Of a stretch of 64,000 nucleotides of DNA, positions 1 through 7,416 are shown piece after piece (positions within the stretch are counted from its first letter, which is position 1; the number at the start of each line of letters is the position of its first letter). Source of the DNA: Methyloferula stellata AR4. GTDB taxonomy: Bacteria > Pseudomonadota > Alphaproteobacteria > Rhizobiales > Beijerinckiaceae. Position numbers and translations under genes: made by a program. The stretch lies in contig NZ_ARWA01000001.1 of the NCBI RefSeq assembly GCF_000385335.1, positions 3,736,001 through 3,800,000 of the forward strand. The letters run 5' to 3'. The notes beneath the pieces are model-generated. The model was not told the DNA's origin, made no database searches, and was given only the letters and a program-made list of their open reading frames with translations.

Positions 1-516
1 GCAAGCGATGCGCGCGCCGGCGCCGCCGATCGGCTGCGTCGTGTAATCATCCGGGTTGACATGAATGATCAGCGCGGATCCATCGCCGTCGAGCAGAGAC
101 GGGCGACCGCCTTCGCCCTTGAACGAGACGTAAGTCGAATAGAGCTCGGCTGTCGCCGTGCCATCAGCCGCGACATAGAGATTGGGAAGATCGCCGGAAT
201 CCGTCGCATCCTCCTTCAGGAAACCATGCACGACCGGCGTCACCGCATGAACATGCGCGCCGGCATTCATGAATTTATCGTCGCCGCAATCGCCCTTCTC
301 ATGAAAATGCATGCCGTGCCAGCCCGGCGGAAGACCCTTCAATTCGAGGTGAAGCAAAACGCCTTTCGGCGCATCCGTGAGCGTGATCGTCCCGAGATCT
401 TTCGCATTCGGCCCGACAACTTTCGCGGTCAGTGTCTTATCTTGCGTCTGCGCAGAGGCGGCGGCACTGAGACACACCAAAAAGCAAACTGCGGGAAATA
501 AAGGACGAAAAGGCAT
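1..516 (-). CDS. sodC: Cu/Zn superoxide dismutase, truncated by window edge
   Basis: Periplasmic dismutation of superoxide. Reading the minus strand from an ATG at 516, preceded by AGGAA, gives 172 residues with no stop, so the C-terminus lies outside the window. A signal peptide covers roughly residues 1-22. The copper-site segment GMHFHEKGDC is at 68-77 (H70, H72, disulfide C77), the bridging-His region GAHVH at 86-90, GDLPN at 108-112, and IHVNP carries H152; C172 at the edge is the partner cysteine. The family usually has a zinc-ligand His two residues before the G of GDLP; here that place is D107. It is divergent from an iron-uptake-like cluster, with 201 bp between the two start codons. 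Confidence 0.93.
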   Translation of the reverse strand, partial: MPFRPLFPAVCFLVCLSAAASAQTQDKTLTAKVVGPNAKDLGTITLTDAPKGVLLHLELKGLPPGWHGMHFHEKGDCGDDKFMNAGAHVHAVTPVVHGFLKEDATDSGDLPNLYVAADGTATAELYSTYVSFKGEGGRPSLLDGDGSALIIHVNPDDYTTQPIGGAGARIAC

Positions 517-613
517 TTTGGAATTCCTCGTGCGACTTAGGATGAGCGCGAAGTTTTAGGTGCTGGCCACACATCTAGGCTCAAGCTCGTCAAAAGCAAA
601 TGACGCGGTCTTT

Positions 614-630
614 ATTAGAATAAAACTAAA
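614..630. promoter_or_regulatory. Irr/ICE-box-like inverted repeat between sodC and the cupredoxin gene
   Basis: ATTAGAA-TAA-AACTAAA matches 11 of 14 informative bases of the iron control element TTTAGAA-N3-TTCTAAA bound by Irr in Rhizobiales. It lies in the 201-bp divergent region, 87 bp before the cupredoxin start. A TTGACA follows at 645-650, but I see no good -10 partner. Iron-responsive control of the downstream trio is inference from the motif and the gene content. Confidence 0.35.
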
Positions 631-717
631 GTAACTTCATAGACTTGACATAAATCTTTCTGACTGCCACGTCGTTTTCAGTGCGTAGCTGAGTAGTCAA
701 AGATAAAAAAGGATTGA

Positions 718-1047
718 ATGTTCCGCCTGTCATTGCCAGCCTTTTTCATGACCGCCTTGCTGGTGCAGCCGGCGCAGGCAGCCGATCCGCTTGAGATCGT
801 CATTACTTTAAAAAACCATGTGTTCGAGCCTCAGGAACCGAAAGTGCCGGCCAACCAGCCGCTCCTGATCACGGTGGTCAACGACGACGACACGCCCGAA
901 GAATTTGAAAGCACACCGTTGAAGATCGAAAAGATCGTCGCACCGAAAAGCTCGATCAAACTGCGCGTGAAAGGCCTGGCGCCTGCGCGCTATGAATTTT
1001 TCGGCGAATATAACGAGACTGCCAAAGGCGCTTTGATCGTCGAATGA
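718..1047 (+). CDS. periplasmic cupredoxin-domain protein without cysteine (FtrB/EfeO-N-like)
   Basis: 109 residues with a signal peptide (about 1-21, ending QPAQA) followed by a single cupredoxin-like beta-sandwich domain. The protein contains no cysteine, so a classical type 1 copper centre is excluded. An acidic stretch DDDTPEE (about 58-64) stands where EfeO/FtrB-like proteins carry metal-binding residues. It ends four bases after a possible upstream ATG of the P19-like gene and is clearly in one operon with it. By analogy with FtrB of the FtrABCD ferrous-iron system it may oxidise or shuttle Fe(II); that role is inferred. The start follows AAAGGA. Confidence 0.75.
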   Translation: MFRLSLPAFFMTALLVQPAQAADPLEIVITLKNHVFEPQEPKVPANQPLLITVVNDDDTPEEFESTPLKIEKIVAPKSSIKLRVKGLAPARYEFFGEYNETAKGALIVE

Positions 1048-1061
1048 GGGCCGGAGAAACA

Positions 1062-1577
1062 ATGATGAAGCGATCTTTTCAATTCGCCGCGGCTTTCAGC
1101 CTTCTCTTTGCCTGCGGGGCCCAGGCGCGCGAATATTATGTCGGCGGCCCGGTCCATCAGCACGATATGGAGATCGTCGCCAACTATCTCGTGGGCATCG
1201 AAATGGCGCCGATGACGGCGAATATGGTGCATGGCCCGGACGTCATCCATCTCGAAGCCGATGTTCATGCGACGGCCGACAATGTCTACGGATTTCCCGA
1301 CGGCGCCTGGATGGCCTATCTCACCATCCACTACAAGCTCGAGAAGACTGGATCTTCCTGGACCTCCGAAGGCGTCCTGTTGCCGATGACCGCCAAGGAC
1401 GGACCGCATTACGCAAACAACGTCAAAATGGACGGGCCGGGCGAATACAAGCTCACCTATCGATTTGAACCGCCTGAAAGCAACGGCTTTCTCCATCATA
1501 CCGACGAAGAAACCGGCGTACCGGATTGGTGGAAGCCCTTCACCCAGGAGTTCAAGTTCAAATATCCTCAGAACTAA
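1062..1577 (+). CDS. P19/FtrA-like periplasmic iron-binding protein
   Basis: 171 residues with a signal peptide ending CGAQA, then the iron-transport P19/Tpd fold. EYYVGGPVHQHDMEIVANYL followed shortly by IEMAPM is the N-terminal family signature, and the HLEADVHA and YLTIHYKLE strands supply further conserved His/Glu/Met metal-ligand candidates. I take the ATG at 1062 because GGAG lies 7-10 bases upstream; an in-frame ATG at 1044 overlaps the cupredoxin stop and would add six residues before the signal peptide. P19 proteins bind Cu and Fe/Mn and usually feed an FTR1 permease. No such permease is adjacent; the next gene is a different membrane protein. Confidence 0.85.
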   Translation: MMKRSFQFAAAFSLLFACGAQAREYYVGGPVHQHDMEIVANYLVGIEMAPMTANMVHGPDVIHLEADVHATADNVYGFPDGAWMAYLTIHYKLEKTGSSWTSEGVLLPMTAKDGPHYANNVKMDGPGEYKLTYRFEPPESNGFLHHTDEETGVPDWWKPFTQEFKFKYPQN

Positions 1578-1645
1578 TATGCGGATGACCCGGACTTGAT
1601 CTGCATCATTCCGCTGCCGAACCATCACAGCCGAACATCATGCCG

Positions 1646-1673
1646 TTAGGCATCGGACATGTCCGATGCCTAA
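1646..1673. repeat. 28-bp perfect palindrome
   Basis: TTAGGCATCGGACA is followed immediately by its exact reverse complement, with no spacer. No T-run follows on either strand, so it does not look like an intrinsic terminator. It sits 32 bp before the membrane-protein ATG, between genes 2 and 3 of the iron-like trio. It could be an operator for a dimeric regulator or a small cruciform repeat. Confidence 0.8.
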
Positions 1674-1704
1674 AATCGAAATCCAGGATTGAGCGCAAAG
1701 ACAC

Positions 1705-2226
1705 ATGGCCGACCCAAGCGTATTCGATGTTCTGCGTATCCCGCCCGAGGTCCTGATCGCTCTCGACAATCGAACGTTCCACTTCGCGATCCAGCCTTAT
1801 CATTACATCATCCGGATCGCGCATATCCTGTCGATGGGAGCCTTTTTCGGCGGGATCATATTCCTCGATCTGCGCCTGATCGGGCTCAAAACGCGCGTTG
1901 GGATTCACGATCTGTCAGAGCAATTCATGCTCTGGATCTATATTTTCTTCGCCCTCACCGTCGTCACGGGCATTCCGCTCTTTCTCTTTGATCCTGTTCA
2001 CGTCGGAAGCCATGCCTATTTCGCCCCCAAGCTCGTGCTGCTTGCGGCCGGCCTCGCCAATGCCGCGGTCTTCAACCGGCTCATGGCCCCCAAAATCGCG
2101 GCCGGCGAAGGCAATACCCCTTGGCAAGCGCGGGTCGCGGGGACCCTGTCCGTCCTCATATGGACAGGCGTGGTCATCTTCTCCTCGATGAATGTCGAAG
2201 GCGTGCCAAAGGTCCTCCTGAGGTAA
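1705..2226 (+). CDS. small polytopic membrane protein downstream of the P19-like gene
   Basis: 173 residues with about four hydrophobic segments (around 38-58, 74-96, 105-125 and 147-165). The segment RIAHILSMGAFFGGIIFLDL resembles membrane families such as DUF2214/DUF6644, but I cannot place it confidently. Several histidines lie in or near the membrane segments (TFHFAIQPYHY, RIAHIL), which could bind haem or metal; that is speculation. It follows the P19-like gene by 127 bp on the same strand and occupies the place where an FTR1 permease would be expected. There is no REXXE iron-permease motif, so it is not FTR1. Confidence 0.7.
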   Translation: MADPSVFDVLRIPPEVLIALDNRTFHFAIQPYHYIIRIAHILSMGAFFGGIIFLDLRLIGLKTRVGIHDLSEQFMLWIYIFFALTVVTGIPLFLFDPVHVGSHAYFAPKLVLLAAGLANAAVFNRLMAPKIAAGEGNTPWQARVAGTLSVLIWTGVVIFSSMNVEGVPKVLLR

Positions 2227-2365
2227 GAATGCCTTTATTTTCCTAGATTTGGCGGAGGGATCGGCAGCCTGCCGTCCCTATGTCCTTGATCGGAGCCAGA
2301 GGATCGGCTTATGGAAGGGGACGAAGCGGCAGAGCCGCTTGCCTCTATAAAGGATAGACATCGCT

Positions 2366-2575
2366 ATGAGCGAAGGTGACGCACCGGCGCCGCATGCCAA
2401 TAAGGCCCGCAGAGAAAGCCTTGGGCTTCTCGAAAGCGAAGTAGCCGCCTTGATCGGATGGTCGGTCAAAAAGATCCGGGATTACGAGTCCGGCAGAGTG
2501 CCATTGTCGCCGATCGACGAGGAGCGCGTCTCAATCGCGATCGACAGTCTCGCGCATAGACGGCCCCGCCGGTAA
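2366..2575 (+). CDS. small XRE-like helix-turn-helix protein
   Basis: 69 residues. RRESLGLLESEVAALIGWS followed by VKKIRDYESG reads as the helix-turn-helix of the Cro/C1 class: a helix, a recognition helix beginning near S33, and the ...YESGR... end. The protein is little more than this one domain. The gene ends 10 bp before the SDR gene and is probably cotranscribed with it. The target is unknown; autoregulation of the two-gene unit is plausible. Confidence 0.65.
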   Translation: MSEGDAPAPHANKARRESLGLLESEVAALIGWSVKKIRDYESGRVPLSPIDEERVSIAIDSLAHRRPRR

Positions 2576-2585
2576 GACCGGCGGC

Positions 2586-3383
2586 GTGACACCGACCCCA
2601 AAAACCGGCCCCAAAAACGTCGTCATCACCGGTGCCTCAAGCGGAATCGGCACGGCCCTCGCCCTTCATTACGCCAGACTTGGCGCCACCCTCGGTCTGA
2701 TCGGCCGCAACAAGGAGCGCCTCGACGCCGTCGCAGCCCGGTGCCAGGCCGCGGGCGCGCAAGGTGTCAAGACGGGCGTCATCGACGTCCGCGCCCGCGC
2801 AGAGCTCATGAGCTGGATCGCGGATTTCGATCAAACCGCTCCGGTCGATCTTTTATTCGCCAATGCAGGTGTGACCGGCGGCACGACGGCCGACGGCGCG
2901 TTCGAACCGAACGAACTCAGTCTCAGGCTGATCGAGACCAATGTGTTTGGCACTTTCAGCAGCGTTCATGCGATTCTGCCAGCCATGATCGCCCGCGGTC
3001 ATGGGCAGATCGCCTTGATCGGTTCTCTCGCCGGTTTCGTGCCGCTTGCCGACTCGCCCAGCTATTGCGCCAGCAAATCGGCGATCATGGCTTATGGCCT
3101 TGCGCTTGGCGACGCCTTGCATCCGCGCGGCATAAAGGTCAGCGTCATCTGCCCCGGCTTCGTCGAAACGCCGATGTCCAACAGCGTGGCCAGCAGCAAA
3201 CCTTTTCAAATCTCGGCCGATGATGCGGCCAAACGCATCGCGCGCAACCTCGAACGCGGCCGGGCGATCATTGCCTTTCCCTTCCCTCTCGCCTTTGCAG
3301 CAAGACTCGGCCAATTTCTGCCGGGCGGTCTGCGCCGCTGGCTGTCGCCGCCTTTTCGCGTTCGTGCCGGATCATCCGGATAA
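2586..3383 (+). CDS. short-chain dehydrogenase/reductase (SDR)
   Basis: 265 residues from a GTG. The Rossmann nucleotide motif TGASSGIG is near residue 15, NAG near 97, and the catalytic pair is in YCASKS (Tyr/Lys), with the catalytic Ser in GSLAG. The C-terminal part is short and basic (RRWLSPPFRVR), which suggests peripheral contact with the membrane. The GTG lies just after the helix-turn-helix gene and lacks a clear Shine-Dalgarno, but no ATG precedes the Rossmann motif in frame. The substrate cannot be told from the sequence. Confidence 0.85.
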   Translation: MTPTPKTGPKNVVITGASSGIGTALALHYARLGATLGLIGRNKERLDAVAARCQAAGAQGVKTGVIDVRARAELMSWIADFDQTAPVDLLFANAGVTGGTTADGAFEPNELSLRLIETNVFGTFSSVHAILPAMIARGHGQIALIGSLAGFVPLADSPSYCASKSAIMAYGLALGDALHPRGIKVSVICPGFVETPMSNSVASSKPFQISADDAAKRIARNLERGRAIIAFPFPLAFAARLGQFLPGGLRRWLSPPFRVRAGSSG

Positions 3384-3877
3384 GGATCACAGGAATTTGC
3401 GATGGCCCTCCGCCGGCGGCACAAGCCGGCGCCGGACGCGCATCGGCCTGACCGAAAAAGATGAATTGGATTTCAGGCGATCGCGCGGAAGCGCAAGCGT
3501 ATGAAAAAGAGGCGCCCTGCGGCCTGGCTGGTCTTGGCACCGGACTTGCCAATATGCCTTCAATCATGCGTGCGAAAGTACGGGAAGCGTGACGCTTCTC
3601 CGCAAGACTGGTTGATTTAATGCCAACAACTCTACCGGCCTCTTTTACATCCTCACGTTCGAGCCCGTTTCTATCGCGCCGCATGGCGGGCTTTTTCTAT
3701 CTCGTTTTGCCGCCTGTTTTGATGCTGTTTCCGATCCTTGTCGCGGCCGGCCTCGAACATCACTCCTTGCGGGCCATGGCGAGAGCCGTCAATGTTCAAT
3801 TGAACCATGCGGCCTGCGATGAGATGGGAACATGTATCCTCGGCGAGCACAGCAGGCTTCGAAGGCCCGAAAAACAC

Positions 3878-3966
3878 TAGAGCCGGATGGGGAAACCGTG
3901 CAGCGGTTTTGCGGGCGCAATCAAGTTTACGCAGATTGCGCAACCTGATCTGCGTATCCCGCTCTA
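3878..3966. repeat. Rhizobiales-type intergenic palindrome, AGAGC(C/G)GGAT family
   Basis: The left end TAGAGCCGGAT pairs with the right end ATCCCGCTCTA with a single mismatch, and internal segments (GCGGTTTTGCGGGCGCAA; GCAGATTGCGCAAC) add imperfect pairing. The same end sequences, without mismatch, bound the element at 37788-37834. It is a dispersed noncoding palindrome with no open reading frame of its own. Confidence 0.7.
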
Positions 3967-4202
3967 AGTTATTAGAATCAATCACGACATCGGACGCCGA
4001 TCTTCGATGCCGATGTAATGCAACTGTCACATCCTGCCGATCGATCCTGCCCCACTCCAAAGTTCCGTTAGGGCAGATGGAAACCCGCACGTTTCCGTGG
4101 AAAAACTTACGTAAATTTAACGCCAGGCATACCGCATATGAGGGTTGCGCCATGGCTCCGCGTTTGGAAAAGCTTGGGCGTTTCTTGGATGGCACCAACT
4201 CT

Positions 4203-4233
4203 CTCCTCTCGCCTTGTGCGAGAGGAGATTTTT
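4203..4233 (+). terminator. strong Rho-independent terminator in a gene-poor region
   Basis: CTCCTCTCGC, loop CTTGT and GCGAGAGGAG form a perfect 10-bp stem followed at once by ATTTTT. No confident gene lies upstream on the plus strand within 800 bp, so the transcript it ends is unidentified. Confidence 0.85.
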
Positions 4234-4530
4234 GGAAAATACTCCCTTTTCAGGTGCCGAAAATTGCCAGGGTAGCCGCTTTTCAACATCGCATTTAAAG
4301 CGCATTCAGCCCGGACCATGTCCTGGCAGAATGCGCTCGATGCCGTTGGCGTTTGAGCAAAACGCACCCGCCAGCCGCTTCCATCCGGGGAAATGCGTTG
4401 AAAACCGGGGCTCGGCCTCGCCCAAACCGGCGCCGATTTTTGTCGCTTTGGATGGGCATTCCGCTGTAGAAACATCTGAGATGGCGCGGAAATCACTTTC
4501 GCGGCACGCACGGTGCGACGGGCTTCACGC

Positions 4531-4558
4531 TTGACTTGAAGACGGGCCTATCTTATCC
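4531..4558 (+). promoter_or_regulatory. probable promoter of tRNA-Asp
   Basis: TTGACT at 4531-4536 and TTATCC at 4553-4558 are 16 bp apart and end 35 bp before the mature tRNA. Both hexamers are close to the sigma-70 consensus. No other gene on this strand could use them. Confidence 0.45.
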
Positions 4559-4593
4559 GGCTCATCTCCGCGGTATGCCACTCGCCGCCGCGC

Positions 4594-4670
<77 letters not shown>

Positions 4671-4750
4671 TTATCATGGCGCATTCAAAACAGGTTAGGC
4701 GTGTTTCGGCGAAGATTGACGCCTCGCGCGGCCCACACCTGCGTCGCAGC

Positions 4751-5203
4751 CTAATTCAGAACGCAAAATCCGCCTCGAACCTCGCCAGGGCACGGCGAGG
4801 ATTTCTGGCCTCGGCCGGGGGGGACGGAGGGCTGCGACTGGGCTGTGGGGACAGCCGGGACAGAAACCGCCGAGGCAGCAGGCACCGGCGGCGGCGAAGC
4901 CGCGACAAAGGTCACACGCGGTTCGGATTCCAGCTGTGGGGTCTTGCCAGCCATTTGAGGCGAGATACCCTGATATCCATAGGCACCGATGGTCAGGGCA
5001 ATCAGGATGATGACCAGGCCCAGCCCGAGGCTTCCGGAATCCATTTTGAACAGGCGTCCCGTGCTGACTGTCGAAAATGATTGCGCCGAGGGGCTCGCCT
5101 GGCCGCCGCCGAAAAAGGCCATAGCCCGCGTCTGACGGCCCAAGCCGCCCGTGAGCACATTCACCCGGTTATCCAAGGCCGTGAGGCGACGTCGTCTAAA
5201 CAT
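4751..5203 (-). CDS. uncharacterised single-span membrane protein
   Basis: 150 residues from the ATG at 5203 (MFRRRRLTALDN). A basic N-terminal region of about 50 residues is followed by one hydrophobic segment (GLGLVIILIALTIGAYG), then a Pro/Ala/Ser/Val-rich tail of about 70 residues that is probably exposed to the periplasm. No family is recognised. The longer reading to 5308 would add a Cys/Arg-rich leader with no sign of being coding. The gene ends 81 bp past the tRNA-Asp on the opposite strand. Confidence 0.6.
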   Translation of the reverse strand: MFRRRRLTALDNRVNVLTGGLGRQTRAMAFFGGGQASPSAQSFSTVSTGRLFKMDSGSLGLGLVIILIALTIGAYGYQGISPQMAGKTPQLESEPRVTFVAASPPPVPAASAVSVPAVPTAQSQPSVPPGRGQKSSPCPGEVRGGFCVLN

Positions 5204-5358
5204 CGCTTCAAAGTGGCCGGAAGAATTTAATATATTCTCATGCCAAACGCAGAAACACGCCCGCCCCGCCCGTAAGAATCGCAGCTGCCTTGAAAAAAGC
5301 CGCCACAAACTTCGGATTGGCAGCGTTCAGCGTGACCGGAGCCGCATTGGCTCCGCTT

Positions 5359-5634
5359 CTAGCGGCGGCCGCGAACCCTCGGCTCGACGATGATCGGCCC
5401 GCCGCATCCAGGCCCTGCGCCGCAAGACGAGCTTCTGCCGGTTATGGGCGATGTGGTGGTCACGGGCGGGACCGACCGCGCCGATAGGCCTCCTGCGGTT
5501 AACCCGCCGCTCGGCGTTCCCGACAGGATGGCGGCTCCCGCCGGGATCGTCGGGTCCCTCATTTGCGCCATCGCGCCAGTCGAGATGAGCGCGAAGGCGC
5601 AAGCGAACGCAGCCAAAGTCGAACTTCTGTTCAT
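5359..5634 (-). CDS. small secreted protein of unknown function
   Basis: 91 residues from the ATG at 5634, which is preceded by AAGGAGA at good distance; a reading from 5688 would place a non-signal stretch before it. Residues 1-23 are a clear signal peptide (MNRSSTLAAF...STGAMA). The mature part is Gly/Pro/Ser-rich with a CGAGPGCGG cysteine pair near the end and a basic tail VRGRR. Low-complexity composition gives no function. Confidence 0.65.
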   Translation of the reverse strand: MNRSSTLAAFACAFALISTGAMAQMRDPTIPAGAAILSGTPSGGLTAGGLSARSVPPVTTTSPITGRSSSCGAGPGCGGPIIVEPRVRGRR

Positions 5635-5864
5635 GACGGTCTCCTTCGTTTCCGAAGGTCTAACGGACGGCGCCTCCGGCCGGTTCAAATCGCGAGCAAC
5701 ACTTCGCCGTGAGAACCGGCCACTTGAAATGCCAGCGCGCCGTAAGCTCGGCAGGCTTGCCCGAGCCCATAGAAGCGAAAAGTTTTCGGTTGCTCCAAGG
5801 GAAGCTTTAGGAGATTGAAGCCTCTCCCTTCCCTGTCTTGGCCGCCCAGATCATATCGCTTTAG

Positions 5865-6824
5865 ATGAATAAACGTCCCCTCGGCAATTCCGGCCTTGAG
5901 ACGGCCCCGCTCGTCTTCGGCGGCAATGTTTTCGGCTGGACCACGGACGAGCCGACCTCCTTCGCGCTCCTCGATGCCTTCGTCGATTGCGGCTTCAATT
6001 TCATCGATACGGCGGATGTCTATTCCCGCTGGGCCGAAGGTCATACGGGCGGCGAATCCGAAACCATCATCGGCAAATGGCTGAAGCGCACCGGCAAGCG
6101 CGACAAGATCATCATCGCGACCAAAGTCGGCATGGACATGGGCGCGGCCGGAAAGGGCCTCGGCAAGGCGCATATCGTGAGTTCGATCGAAGATTCGCTG
6201 CGGCGGCTCAACACCGATCATATCGATCTCTATCAGGCGCATCGCGACCTTCCAGAAACGCCCCTCGAAGAAACGCTGGAGGCTTTCGCGGGCCTCGTGC
6301 AAGCCGGCAAAGTCCGGGCGATCGGCGCCTCGAACTATGAAGCGCCGCGCCTGGCTGAGGCGCTGAGGGTGAGCGAGGCGCGTCATTTGCCACGCTACGC
6401 CTGCCTGCAGCCGCATTACAATGTCGCCTATCGCACCCGGTTTGAGAGTGCCTTGCAGAAGCTCTGCATCGACGAGGGACTCGCGGTCATTCCCTATTAT
6501 GTTCTGGCGGGCGGTTTTCTCACGGGCAAATATCGGTCCGAAGCCGACATCATCGGCAAGCCGCGCGATTTCTATGTGAAGAAATATGCGACGGAGCGTT
6601 GCTTCGATATTTTGAAGGCAATCGATGAGGTGGCCGCGCGCTTTAATGCGACGCCGGCGCAGATCTCGATCGCCTGGGCCCTGGCGCAGCCAGGTATCAC
6701 GGCGCCGATCGTCAGCGCCACGAGCCTCGCGCAATGGAACGAGGTCGCAAAATCGATCGAGATCAGGCTCGATGCCGAGGCTCTCGCTCTATTGGATAAG
6801 GCCGGCACCGCATCACCTCAATGA
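5865..6824 (+). CDS. aldo/keto reductase
   Basis: 319 residues, the usual length for a cytoplasmic NADPH-dependent AKR of the YajO/Tas-like group. The barrel begins RPLGNSGLETAPLVFGGNVFG; the catalytic tetrad is visible as D and Y in IDTADVYS, K in IIATKVG and H in LYQAHRD. The NADP-binding end contains PIVSATS. Substrate unknown. It is followed 18 bp later by the P-loop kinase gene, so the two are probably one transcript. Confidence 0.92.
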   Translation: MNKRPLGNSGLETAPLVFGGNVFGWTTDEPTSFALLDAFVDCGFNFIDTADVYSRWAEGHTGGESETIIGKWLKRTGKRDKIIIATKVGMDMGAAGKGLGKAHIVSSIEDSLRRLNTDHIDLYQAHRDLPETPLEETLEAFAGLVQAGKVRAIGASNYEAPRLAEALRVSEARHLPRYACLQPHYNVAYRTRFESALQKLCIDEGLAVIPYYVLAGGFLTGKYRSEADIIGKPRDFYVKKYATERCFDILKAIDEVAARFNATPAQISIAWALAQPGITAPIVSATSLAQWNEVAKSIEIRLDAEALALLDKAGTASPQ

Positions 6825-6842
6825 TGCGCGAAGGAGCGAGAT

Positions 6843-7400
6843 TTGGGAGATGAGATTATCCTGATCGGGCCGAGTGGTGCCGGCAAAAGCACGCAAGGGA
6901 AACTGCTGGCGAGGACGCTTTGTCTGCCGCAATGCTCCATGGACGATCTGCGCTGGGACTATTATCGCGAAATAGGCTTTGATGAGGAAAAACAGCGCGA
7001 GATCACGGAGAAAGAAGGCCTCGGAGCCGTCTTGCGTTACTGGAAACCTTTCGAGGCCCATGCGGTCGAGCGGTTGCTGGCGGAGCATCATGACTGCGTG
7101 ATCGATTTCGGCGCGGGGCATTCCGTCTTTGAGGCAGACGACCTGTTTGCCCGGGTCCAAAAGGCCCTGATGCCCTATCCGAATGTCGTTCTATTGTTAC
7201 CATCGCCGGATCTGGACGAGTCCGTCAGGGTCCTCCTCAAACGCAGACCCGACCTGCCGCCGGGCGTCAATGAACATTTCGTCCGATATCACTGCAATCA
7301 CGACCTCGCGAAGATCGTGATCTACACGGCGGGTCAGAAGCCGAAGGAAACCCGCGACTGTATTCTCAAGGCAGTCGCCGACAAGGCCGGCGCGGCGTAA
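6843..7400 (+). CDS. P-loop nucleotide kinase-like protein (shikimate-kinase-like fold)
   Basis: 185 residues from a TTG start with AAGGAG 8-13 bases upstream. The Walker A motif GPSGAGKST is at residues 8-16, so no ATG start could lie between. The fold resembles shikimate kinase and related small kinases (CVIDFGAGHSVFE as the acidic strand, VVLLLPSPDLDESV as the next), but the substrate-binding residues of AroK are not obvious. Cotranscription with the upstream aldo/keto reductase is likely. The end is convergent with the MATE gene, 16 bp apart. Confidence 0.75.
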   Translation: MGDEIILIGPSGAGKSTQGKLLARTLCLPQCSMDDLRWDYYREIGFDEEKQREITEKEGLGAVLRYWKPFEAHAVERLLAEHHDCVIDFGAGHSVFEADDLFARVQKALMPYPNVVLLLPSPDLDESVRVLLKRRPDLPPGVNEHFVRYHCNHDLAKIVIYTAGQKPKETRDCILKAVADKAGAA

Positions 7401-7416
7401 CCGAAATATTCACAGC

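Larger units (their letters stand above)
3384..4593. other. 1.2-kb gene-poor stretch before tRNA-Asp
   Basis: I find no convincing protein gene here. The best small candidate is a 65-residue reading frame at 3683-3880 on the plus strand with a hydrophobic start (MAGFFYLVLPPVLMLFPIL), but it has no clear ribosome site and no recognisable family. The stretch holds a palindromic repeat (3878-3966), a strong intrinsic terminator (4203-4233) and the tRNA promoter region. The terminator implies that some transcript ends here, possibly a small RNA. Confidence 0.6.

Noticed and set aside
3620-3880. Small hydrophobic frame in the gene-poor stretch
   Set aside because: No homologous family recognised and no clear ribosome site; its end runs into a palindromic repeat.
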